From NCBI RefSeq assembly GCF_019236475.1, contig NZ_JAFAIX010000004.1, forward strand, positions 186,001-250,000: a DNA stretch of 64,000 bases, written 5' to 3'. This document shows positions 55,496 through 64,000 of this stretch, piece by piece. The position numbers and the translations under genes were made by a program. Positions within the stretch are counted from its first letter, which is position 1, and the number at the start of each line of letters is the position of its first letter. Origin of the DNA: Chitinophaga sp. (GTDB lineage Bacteria > Bacteroidota > Bacteroidia > Chitinophagales > Chitinophagaceae). The notes beneath the pieces are model-generated. The model was not told the origin of the DNA and searched no databases. It saw nothing but the letters and a program-made list of their open reading frames with translations.

Positions 55496-58400
55496 ATGAT
55501 TAAATCGCTATGCAAACATGCTTACGTGTTGCTACTACTTGCGCCTCTACCGGCTGCCGCCGGGAATAAGGCCCACAAGTATGGCAGCATTCCTTCCCAT
55601 CTTACGCCACCTATCCATTATGGTGTATCACGGGAACGAATACACGAAGACTTTTCTGTACTGAATAAGGAAATTAAAGGCCTTGTGACAGATTCCTCCG
55701 GTACGCCCATTCCTGGCGTCACCATCGTGGTGAAAAATAAAACTTCTACAGGTACGGTGACGGACATCAACGGTAGATATATTCTCGTAGTGCCAGATAA
55801 CGCTACCATCGTATTTTCTATGATGGGATTCGAAGCCCGTGAAGTACTGGTGACCACACAATCCACCATCAATATGGTGATGAAACCAGCTACCAACACG
55901 CTCGGAGAAACAGTGGTAGTGGCCTATGGCACCCAAAAGAAAAAAGAAGTAGTAGGCTCCGTGACCTCTATTAATGTGGCAGATCTGAAAGTGCCCTCCA
56001 GTAACCTTACCACTGCCCTCGCGGGAAGAGCCGCAGGACTCATCGCCTTCCAACGCAGCGGCGAACCAGGCGCAGATAATGCCGACTTCTTCGTCCGCGG
56101 TGTAACCACTTTTGGCTATAAGAAAGATCCACTGATCTTAATCGATGGGGTGGAACTCTCCACAGAAGACCTGGCCCGCTTACGCCCGGATGATATCGAG
56201 AGTTTTTCCATCATGAAAGATGCAACGTCTACTGCTTTATATGGCGCCCGCGGCGCAAACGGAGTGATTCTCGTCACTACCAGGCATGGTAAAGAAGGCC
56301 CGGCAAAAGTAAATATCCGCGTAGAAAACTCTTTCTCACAAGCTACTAAGAATCTGCAATTCGCTGATCCGGTTACCTATATGAAATTAGGAAATGAAGC
56401 GGTGAAAACCCGCAACCCTAAGATTAACGAACCTTATAGCGAAGATAAAATTCGTGGTACCATCGCCGGTGAAGATCCGCTGCTATACCCAGCAAACGAT
56501 TGGCAGCAACAACTGATGAAGAACTGGGCTACCAATCAACGCGCTAACCTAAACGTGAGCGGTGGAGGGAATATCGCGCGCTATTTTGTGTCGGGTTCCT
56601 ATACGAATGATAACGGGGTATTAAAAGTAGACCAACAGAATAACTTCAATAGCAATGTAAAAATCAAACGTTATACCATCCGTGCCAATGTGGACGTGGA
56701 TCTCACCAAATCTACTTTATTAACGGTGCGTACTTCGGGCAACTTCGATGATTATAAAGGTCCGATAGGTAGTGGCGCTACGACCGGCGGCGCTTGGATG
56801 TACCGCATGATCATGCATGCCAACCCAGTGCGATTCCCCGCTTATTATCCTAAAGATTCCGCGCATGAATACGTGAATCACATCCTCTTTGGCAACAATA
56901 ACCAGGATGGCTCCCTCTATGTCAATCCTTATGCTGCGCTGATGATGGGGTATAAAGAGGAATCGAGGTCATTTATGTCGGCCCAAATGGAGCTGAAACA
57001 AAAGCTGGACGGCATTATCCCAGGTCTCTCTTTCCGTACCATGGTGAACGTGAACCGTACGTCCAACTTCTATGTATGGCGATACTATAATCCGTTCTTC
57101 TATATGGCTACCGGTTATAATTCGTATGATAAATCGTACCAACTGGTACCCCTAAACGAAAGCACTGGTACGGAATACCTGAACTTTGTCAATAACATTC
57201 CAGATATGAAGAAAGTGAACGCAGTCTTCTACTGGGAATCTTCTCTCAGCTACGGTCACTCTTTTGGCAAACATAATGTCAATGGGATGTTGATTAATAT
57301 CATGCGTAGCACGGCCAACCCATCCGGTGAAACGCTGATGGCTACACTGCCCGGCAGAAACTCCGGTATATCCGGTCGCGTTACCTATAACTACGATAGC
57401 CGCTATTTTGGTGAATTTAACTTTGGCTATAATGGTTCGGAGCGTTTCTATAAAACGAACCGCTTCGGCTTCTTTCCATCCGCAGGCGTGGCCTGGACGA
57501 TCTCCAACGAAAATTTCTTCAAATCCAGTAATGTCGCCCATTTCATTACGAACCTGAAACTGAGATCTACTTACGGGCTAGTAGGTAATGATGCCATTGG
57601 TAAAGAGGATGAACGCTTCTTCTATCTTTCTACTACTAACCCTAACGATGCTACGAAAGGTGCTTACTTCGGAACAGACAGGATCTACTATCAGCCTGGT
57701 TATTCTGTAAGTCGGTATTCCAACCCAGATATTACCTGGGAGAAATCCTATCAGGCCAATGCAGCGATAGAATTGAGTATCAAAGATAAACTGAACTTCA
57801 CCGGGGAAGTATACAAATACCGCCGCACGAATATCCTCATGGGTAGAACCTATATCCCATCTACTATGGGATTGACGAATACGCCTAAAGCCAATATTGG
57901 CGAAGCGGAAAGCAAAGGGGTCGACTTATCCCTGGATTACAACCAACACTATAAAAATAGCTGGTTCCAGGTGATGGCCAATTTCACGTATGCGCGAGGT
58001 ATCTATACGAAGTTTGAAGAACCGGAATACTTACCGAATGAGTCCTACCGATACCGCGTAGGGAAGCCTATCACGGCGCAATTCGGACTGCTGGCGGAAA
58101 GATTATTTGTGGATGATAAGGAAGCCATGAATGCGCCAAAACAAAATTTCGGTCCATATGCAGGCGGCGATCTCAAATACCTGGATGTAAACGGCGATGG
58201 CCAGATTACAGATGCGGATATGGTGAATATAGGTTATCCTACTACGCCTGAAATCGTGTATGGCTTTGGGTTTTCGGCGGGTTATAAAAACTGGGACCTC
58301 TCTGCGTTCTTCCAAGGGGTAGGCCGCGAGTCCTTCTGGATCGATGCGGATTCTACTGCGCCTTTTGTCAATGAAACACAATTGCTGAAAGCCTATGCGG

Positions 58401-58726
58401 ATAACCACTGGTCTGAAGAAAACCAAGATGTATATGCGCTTTGGCCTCGCCTTAGCAATACTATGATGCAGAATAATACCCAGCGTAGTACCTGGTGGAT
58501 GCGCAACGGCGCGTTCTTGCGACTTAAACAATTGGAACTCGGTTACACGCTTCCAAAATCCGTTCAGAAACGTTTGCACACGTCTACCTTCAGAATCTAC
58601 GCCAATGCTACCAATCTCTTCTGCTTGTCGAAGTTCGATCTATGGGATGTGGAGATGGGAGGCAATGGGTTGAAATATCCTGTCCAACGGGTGTTTAACA
58701 TAGGATTCAACCTCACTTTTAACTAG
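55496..58726 (+). CDS. SusC/RagA family TonB-linked outer membrane protein
   Basis: IKGLVTDSSGTPIPGVTIVVKNKTSTGTVTDINGRY; VVVAYGTQKKKEVVGSV; LYGARGANGVILVTTRHG. Confidence 0.95.
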   Translation: MIKSLCKHAYVLLLLAPLPAAAGNKAHKYGSIPSHLTPPIHYGVSRERIHEDFSVLNKEIKGLVTDSSGTPIPGVTIVVKNKTSTGTVTDINGRYILVVPDNATIVFSMMGFEAREVLVTTQSTINMVMKPATNTLGETVVVAYGTQKKKEVVGSVTSINVADLKVPSSNLTTALAGRAAGLIAFQRSGEPGADNADFFVRGVTTFGYKKDPLILIDGVELSTEDLARLRPDDIESFSIMKDATSTALYGARGANGVILVTTRHGKEGPAKVNIRVENSFSQATKNLQFADPVTYMKLGNEAVKTRNPKINEPYSEDKIRGTIAGEDPLLYPANDWQQQLMKNWATNQRANLNVSGGGNIARYFVSGSYTNDNGVLKVDQQNNFNSNVKIKRYTIRANVDVDLTKSTLLTVRTSGNFDDYKGPIGSGATTGGAWMYRMIMHANPVRFPAYYPKDSAHEYVNHILFGNNNQDGSLYVNPYAALMMGYKEESRSFMSAQMELKQKLDGIIPGLSFRTMVNVNRTSNFYVWRYYNPFFYMATGYNSYDKSYQLVPLNESTGTEYLNFVNNIPDMKKVNAVFYWESSLSYGHSFGKHNVNGMLINIMRSTANPSGETLMATLPGRNSGISGRVTYNYDSRYFGEFNFGYNGSERFYKTNRFGFFPSAGVAWTISNENFFKSSNVAHFITNLKLRSTYGLVGNDAIGKEDERFFYLSTTNPNDATKGAYFGTDRIYYQPGYSVSRYSNPDITWEKSYQANAAIELSIKDKLNFTGEVYKYRRTNILMGRTYIPSTMGLTNTPKANIGEAESKGVDLSLDYNQHYKNSWFQVMANFTYARGIYTKFEEPEYLPNESYRYRVGKPITAQFGLLAERLFVDDKEAMNAPKQNFGPYAGGDLKYLDVNGDGQITDADMVNIGYPTTPEIVYGFGFSAGYKNWDLSAFFQGVGRESFWIDADSTAPFVNETQLLKAYADNHWSEENQDVYALWPRLSNTMMQNNTQRSTWWMRNGAFLRLKQLELGYTLPKSVQKRLHTSTFRIYANATNLFCLSKFDLWDVEMGGNGLKYPVQRVFNIGFNLTFN

Positions 58727-58741
58727 GCTAAACGAAGACAG

Positions 58742-60667
58742 ATGAAACTAAAGAAATCCTTATTATATATCGTGATGGCGGGACTGATAGGTTCTGGGAT
58801 GAGTGCCTGCAAAAAATACCTGGACGTAATTCCGGATAACGTGGCAACGATTGAAAATGCTTTCGCTATGCGCAAGGAGGCAGAGAAATACCTATTCACT
58901 TGCTATAGCTACCTGCCGTCTCACGGGACCATCAATGGTAATGTGGCGTTGGCTGCGGGAGACGAATGGTCCTTGATCTGGCCATTTGTATCCAGCGCTG
59001 CACAGCCGCAAGGCTACAACATCGCACAAGGCTTGCAAAATATGAATGAGCCTTATGTGAATTTTTGGGATGGCGCCACAGGTGCTAAAAGTATGTTCCA
59101 GGCATTGCGCGACTGCAATATCTTCTTGGAGAATATCAACCGGGTACCGGATATGGACCCTAGTGAAAAAGCCCGCTGGACGGGGGAAGTGAAATTCCTG
59201 AAAGCATATTATCACTTCTACCTATTACGCCTATACGGCCCCATTCCCTTGATTAAAAAGAATCTCCCTATAGACGCTACTTCTGAACAAACAAAGGTAT
59301 ACCGAGAGCCGGTGGATTCCTGCTTTAATTATATCGTACAACTGCTGGATGAGGCTACGCCTGCGTTACCAGAAATCCTCAGCAATCTGGCCGCTGAACA
59401 AGGACGTATTACACAACCTATTGCCATGGCGATGAAAGCTAAAGTGCTGGTGTATGCGGCTTCTCCACTCTTCAATGGAAATTCCGATTTCGCAGGTTTC
59501 ATGGATAACCGTAAAACGCCACTGTTCAGTCCTCAGAAGGATGATAGCAAATGGCAGAAAGCGGCGGATGCCTGTAAAGCAGCCATCGATCTGTGTCATT
59601 CCCAGGGCATGAAACTGTATGTCTACACGCAGAATGTGGCGTCTAATTACTTGTCGACGCAACAGTACACGGAGATGAGTATACGTAATGCCATCTGCGA
59701 TAGGTGGAATACCGAACAGATATGGGCCAATCCGAACAGTATGGTGAATGATTTGCAGGTAAACAGTATTCCACGCGGACTAGATCCACAATACAGCGAT
59801 AACACCTCGCCTAAAGGGCAACTGGCGCCGCCTATCCGTATCGTAGAGATGTTCTACTCTAAAAACGGCGTACCGATTAATGAAGATAAAACCTATCCTT
59901 ATAGCACCCGCTATAACCTGCGTACGGCTGTTACTGCGGAGAAAACAGACTTCGAAGATGGTTATGTTACTGCGGTGTTGAACTTCGATAGGGAACCGCG
60001 ATTCTACGCTAATCTTGGTTTTGACGGCGGTAAATGGTACGGACAGGGAAAATATGATGAGAAAGGAACGATCTTAAGTGTGAAAGCCAAGAAAGGACAA
60101 GCCGCTTCTCAACAAGTACAATTTGCTTACTCTACTACTGGTTACTGGATTAAAAAATATGTACACTTCCAAGATGTGATTGGCGCCTCTTCTACACTCA
60201 CCATTCAGCAGTATCCTTGGCCGGAATTCCGCTTGGCAGACCTGTACCTATTATATGCAGAAGCCCTGAACGAAGTCACTGGCCCTACTGGTGAAGCGCT
60301 GGACTATATCAACAAAGTGCGTGGACGTGCTGGTTTGCCTACCGTAGAAACAGCCTGGACGAACTTCTCCAACAACCCGGCTAAGTTCCAAACCAAGGAA
60401 GGATTCAGAAGTATTGTTCACCAAGAGCGGAACATTGAAATGGCGTTTGAAGGACAACGTTTCTATGATATCCGCCGCTGGAAAGAAGCGCCGCAGATCA
60501 TGAACGGACCTATCTCTGGATGGGACATTCAGCAGTCGGCCCCGGAGTCCTACTACAAAGTAAAACCGATTTACTTCCAGACCTTCAGCCTGAAGGATTA
60601 CTTCTGGCCAATCCGGGACAAGAACCTCACCATTAACCGCAATCTTGTTCAAAATCCAGGATGGTAA
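58742..60667 (+). CDS. SusD/RagB family lipoprotein
   Basis: lipobox SACKKYLDVIPDN; YHFYLLRLYGPIPLIKK; QERNIEMAFEGQRFYDIRRWK. Confidence 0.94.
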   Translation: MKLKKSLLYIVMAGLIGSGMSACKKYLDVIPDNVATIENAFAMRKEAEKYLFTCYSYLPSHGTINGNVALAAGDEWSLIWPFVSSAAQPQGYNIAQGLQNMNEPYVNFWDGATGAKSMFQALRDCNIFLENINRVPDMDPSEKARWTGEVKFLKAYYHFYLLRLYGPIPLIKKNLPIDATSEQTKVYREPVDSCFNYIVQLLDEATPALPEILSNLAAEQGRITQPIAMAMKAKVLVYAASPLFNGNSDFAGFMDNRKTPLFSPQKDDSKWQKAADACKAAIDLCHSQGMKLYVYTQNVASNYLSTQQYTEMSIRNAICDRWNTEQIWANPNSMVNDLQVNSIPRGLDPQYSDNTSPKGQLAPPIRIVEMFYSKNGVPINEDKTYPYSTRYNLRTAVTAEKTDFEDGYVTAVLNFDREPRFYANLGFDGGKWYGQGKYDEKGTILSVKAKKGQAASQQVQFAYSTTGYWIKKYVHFQDVIGASSTLTIQQYPWPEFRLADLYLLYAEALNEVTGPTGEALDYINKVRGRAGLPTVETAWTNFSNNPAKFQTKEGFRSIVHQERNIEMAFEGQRFYDIRRWKEAPQIMNGPISGWDIQQSAPESYYKVKPIYFQTFSLKDYFWPIRDKNLTINRNLVQNPGW

Positions 60668-61893
60668 AAGATCCTGTAAAATATCAGCATATGAAAAAAT
60701 TGCAATTGCTCGCAGTGGTCATCTTTGGGATACTCCTATATGCCTGTAAGAAAGAGGGCGTATTGATTCACCTGGATGAAAATGCTCCTGCACCAGCTCC
60801 TATTACTAAATTCAATGTTGTCAATACGCCGGGTGGTGCTATCATCACTTATTCCATTCCCAATGATCCTAACCTGTTATATGTGAAAGCGGTATACCAG
60901 GCCAATAGTGAGGTGACCAGGGAAACAAAGGCTTCTTATTATGGTGATACCTTGCTGATCAGCGGGTTTGGTGATACGCTTTCCCATATAGTGAAAATAT
61001 ATACCGTTGGTAGAAATGAAAAAGCTTCTGCTCCCGTGGATGTAACCGTAAAACCTTTGCTGCCACCAGTACTGTCTACCAAGAACCTCCTGAAATTCCA
61101 GGAAACCTTTGGTGGGGTAGTGGCGATCTATAGCAATGCGTCACAGTCGCCGCTCACTTATTACATCATGCTGGATACCACTGGCAAGAATACTTGGAAA
61201 ACGGTGAACGTATATACCAGTACAGCTTTACAAGGGGCTGTTACTGCTAGAGGTTTCGACACGATCCCGCAAAGGTTTGCAGTGTATGTAAAAGACCGTT
61301 GGGGGAATAAATCAGATACGATTATTAAATTGTTGAAACCTGTATTTGAACTGCCGGTAGACAAAGCACCATTTAAGGAAGTGGACCTCCCCACGGATAA
61401 CTATGTAGGGCATACCTGGTCTGGTCTTTCCCTCCGTGCGATGTCTTTTATGTGGAATAATATCTGGAATTCTGATAACGATTGCTTCCATACAAGAACA
61501 AGTATTGCGCTGATGCCGGCCTGGTTCACTTTTGATATGGGCTATCAGACAACGTTAAGCCGCTTTAAACTCTATCATCGTTCCGGTACTAGTGGCGCTT
61601 ATGTAGGTGGTGATCCAAAAGTATTTGAAATCTATGGTAGCAATAATCCTAATCCGGATGGTAGCTGGGACGGCAGTTGGCAGTTGCTGGGTACTTTTAA
61701 CTCTATCAAACCTACTCCTGGTACCGCCGTGTCTGCGGAAGATAAAACGTTTGCATGTGTAAATGGGGAAGACTACGATATGCCACCAGGTATCCCGCCG
61801 GTACGTTATCTGCGCGTGAAGATATTGCAGACATGGGGCGGATTTACCTATTTCTACATTTCGGAAATGTCCTTCTGGGGGGCACGTAAGTAA
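60661..61893 (+). CDS. DUF4959/DUF5000-type discoidin-like lipoprotein
   Basis: lipobox YACKKEGV; C-terminal discoidin-like WFTFDMGYQTTLSRFKLYHRSG; SusCD-linked position. Confidence 0.75.
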   Translation: MVKDPVKYQHMKKLQLLAVVIFGILLYACKKEGVLIHLDENAPAPAPITKFNVVNTPGGAIITYSIPNDPNLLYVKAVYQANSEVTRETKASYYGDTLLISGFGDTLSHIVKIYTVGRNEKASAPVDVTVKPLLPPVLSTKNLLKFQETFGGVVAIYSNASQSPLTYYIMLDTTGKNTWKTVNVYTSTALQGAVTARGFDTIPQRFAVYVKDRWGNKSDTIIKLLKPVFELPVDKAPFKEVDLPTDNYVGHTWSGLSLRAMSFMWNNIWNSDNDCFHTRTSIALMPAWFTFDMGYQTTLSRFKLYHRSGTSGAYVGGDPKVFEIYGSNNPNPDGSWDGSWQLLGTFNSIKPTPGTAVSAEDKTFACVNGEDYDMPPGIPPVRYLRVKILQTWGGFTYFYISEMSFWGARK

Positions 61894-61910
61894 CCAAAAT
61901 TGAAAAGCTG

Positions 61911-62585
61911 ATGAAAAAGATATTATTGGGTGCCGCCGCTGCTATGCTGTTGTTTGCCTGTACCAAAATGGATGATAATTATAAGAATAGGTTGGTACCT
62001 AACGGTATCACCTATACGGGAAAAGCGGATTCCTTGAAAGTATGGCCAGGACGAGAGCGCGTAAGGCTCTCTTGGCTGCGGGGTACAGATCCCAGTATTA
62101 AAGATGCTGTCATCTACTGGAATACCGGCAGGGATTCATTGGTGGTGACGGTGCCAGCGGGGAAATCCACCGACTCCGTATTCGCATTAGTAACGCCATT
62201 GCCGGAAAACAGTTACTCATTTTCTGTGATCACCCGCGATGGAAGTGGCCACAGATCTATCAAAACAGATATCCTTGGCAGTTCCTACGGAAGCGTATAT
62301 GAATCTTCCTTACAGCCGCGTGTGGTGAAAAGCAGCAAGCAAATAGGAACGGATTTCTGCATCTACTGGTTTCGTAGTAATGATCCGAATAACTTTAATA
62401 CGCGATTAAAGTACACAGATAATACCGGAACCGTCAGAAGTATAGACAATCCCGGAGATCCGGACTCTGTGTTGCTTCCCAACGCAACGAAGGGTACCTA
62501 TGCTTCTTTCCGCACCATGTACCGCCCTGGTGATTTTGCGATAGATACATTCTATTCTCGTCGTGATTCTTTAAAAATTCCTTAA
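61911..62585 (+). CDS. DUF4998 domain lipoprotein
   Basis: lipobox LLFACTKMDDNYK; NGITYTGKADSLKVWPGRERVRLSWLRGTDPSIKDAVIYWN. Confidence 0.8.
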   Translation: MKKILLGAAAAMLLFACTKMDDNYKNRLVPNGITYTGKADSLKVWPGRERVRLSWLRGTDPSIKDAVIYWNTGRDSLVVTVPAGKSTDSVFALVTPLPENSYSFSVITRDGSGHRSIKTDILGSSYGSVYESSLQPRVVKSSKQIGTDFCIYWFRSNDPNNFNTRLKYTDNTGTVRSIDNPGDPDSVLLPNATKGTYASFRTMYRPGDFAIDTFYSRRDSLKIP

Positions 62586-62606
62586 TAAGTCCTGGTTTTA
62601 TTCATT

Positions 62607-62650
62607 TTCATAGTCCCGGTCGTGCCTCCTGCGACCGGGTTTCTTTTTTA
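62607..62650. terminator. Rho-independent terminator
   Basis: CCCGGTCG ... CGACCGGG followed by TTTCTTTTTT. Confidence 0.7.
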
Positions 62651-62837
62651 CCGTTCATCCCAAAACATATTCAACTTATCATGTGTAATAGTGGAGATTT
62701 GGGGGGAAGTTCTATATTTAGGCCAAGATTTCCAGCAAAATAGGACAGTATAGCAAACTGTAGCAGCGATTTCAGACCCAGATCGACAGGTGAGTTTAGA
62801 GAGACAGCCTGCCCTATCAGACAAATTATTATCCGCC

Positions 62838-63668
62838 ATGAAAGCTAAGATCTATAAGCCACATCCGGCCCTCCAGGAATTTGTGCATAATATCGGAGTG
62901 TATGGGGCCGATTTCAGCGAGAACCCCGATTTATCCAATATGTACCGCTTTGTACCCTCATATCAGCGTTACATCATGTTTTATGTGGAAGACCCGGTGA
63001 AAGTACAACGTGTATATTCCAATGATTTTGTGGAGAAGTCGGTCAGTCTGACCGTAGGTCCCCTCGAAAAAGCAGTATGGTTAGACATGGGGCGTAAGCA
63101 CCTCGCGCTGGGAGTGGCCTTTAAGCCCGGAGGACTTTTCCGCTTACTCAATATCCACATGACGGAACTGCATGAACAAGATTTTGATACCCGTATGTTC
63201 CTGGGTAGTGAGATTGAGGATATCAACTGTCAACTGAAAGAAAATACCGAAAATTGGGACAAAATGGTCGAAATCGTGGAAAATTGGCTGTTGATGAAGC
63301 TTTCCCGATTGAAACCTTCTAACTCCGTAGATTTCGTGATAGAACACCTGATCCATCATTCCGGCAATATTACTATTGAAAGAATGGCTTACGATGCCAA
63401 TATCAGTATGCGCCAGTTTGAAAGGAATGTGGTCCAACGCACGGGGATGTCGCCCAAACGCTATGCGCGACTCATCCGCTTCTGCAAGGCGTATCACTTA
63501 AAGGAGAGTTTCCCGGAAAGCACCTGGACCAATATTGCGCATATGAGCGGATATTATGACCAGATGCATTTTATCCGCGACTTCAAAGAGTTTGCTGGAA
63601 TAACGCCTTCTATCATTACCCAGGAAGATCTCAAAAATACAGTGCGTTTGCACTCAATAATGACCTAA
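62838..63668 (+). CDS. AraC family transcriptional regulator
   Basis: IERMAYDANISMRQFERNVVQRTGMSPKRYARLIRF...FIRDFKEFAGITPS. Confidence 0.9.
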   Translation: MKAKIYKPHPALQEFVHNIGVYGADFSENPDLSNMYRFVPSYQRYIMFYVEDPVKVQRVYSNDFVEKSVSLTVGPLEKAVWLDMGRKHLALGVAFKPGGLFRLLNIHMTELHEQDFDTRMFLGSEIEDINCQLKENTENWDKMVEIVENWLLMKLSRLKPSNSVDFVIEHLIHHSGNITIERMAYDANISMRQFERNVVQRTGMSPKRYARLIRFCKAYHLKESFPESTWTNIAHMSGYYDQMHFIRDFKEFAGITPSIITQEDLKNTVRLHSIMT

Positions 63669-63905
63669 TCCCTTAAAAATGTCGTATTTGTACTATTTGT
63701 TAAGGGCCAGACATGATAACTTTGGATTATTGTTTGCACATCTTTCCTTCCGCCATTTGGAAAGCTTTAGAGAGAAAATATTCCTCTGCCGTTGTTTGTT
63801 CTCCTCAGAAGAACGAAATTTCAGTCCATATCTATCAGTTCCCAATTACTGGCAAATTGTTGCTCAAAAGAGCACCGATTGCCGGTACTTTTATTATAAA
63901 CATAC

Positions 63906-64000
63906 ATGACTACAATGAACTATATCGCTGAAAATCCCCAGATTGCTCACTTTTTCGCCGGAAAATCAGAGATTACCAAGGGGCTGTTCAATCACTTTGC
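63906..64000 (+). CDS. N-terminal part of an unidentified protein, runs off window
   Basis: ATG followed by open frame MTTMNYIAENPQIAHFFAGKSEITKGLFNHF to the end. Confidence 0.45.
   Translation, partial: MTTMNYIAENPQIAHFFAGKSEITKGLFNHF

Noticed and set aside
63679-63931. Overlapping plus-strand ORFs of 76 and 72 aa
   Set aside because: No family signal; they overlap each other and the start of a more plausible ORF at 63906.

Overview
The window is a Bacteroidota chromosome segment, Chitinophaga-like judging by SusC/SusD pairs, TTTG-type promoter boxes and family content. It has about 50 genes, no canonical tRNA/rRNA, no CRISPR array and no recognisable IS element. Most of it is ordinary metabolism and two polysaccharide-utilisation loci (27-38 kb and 55.5-63.7 kb). 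The most interesting stretch is the ~1 kb gene-free region at 51.1-52.1 kb. It lies between a minus-strand SWIM / DUF5691 / MoxR-AAA / DUF5682 / VWA operon (E. coli yehLMPQ-like) and a plus-strand slipin (SPFH/Band-7) gene. On the slipin strand I read, in order: a candidate promoter, a short ORF ending in a strong terminator, a terminator with a competing alternative pairing, a 58-nt tRNA-like element (acceptor, D-arm and T-arm, no anticodon arm), a second canonical T-loop hairpin, and four consecutive hairpins with exactly 7-nt loops, two or three of which look like tRNA anticodon loops. An SPFH-associated tRNA-like RNA has been predicted before in RNA-repair literature; the anticodon-loop-like array and the terminator/antiterminator arrangement are what I would examine as new. 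The same window also encodes RtcB RNA ligase overlapping a RING-like/TerD-like protein (9.4-13.0 kb). Other points: an orphan class I lanthipeptide-like precursor missed by the ORF track, a polar repeated decamer GGGAGACACG, a family of compound double-hairpin terminators, two gene relics, and LacI-type operators in front of the second SusC. All calls are by eye from the sequence; no searches or folding were run.
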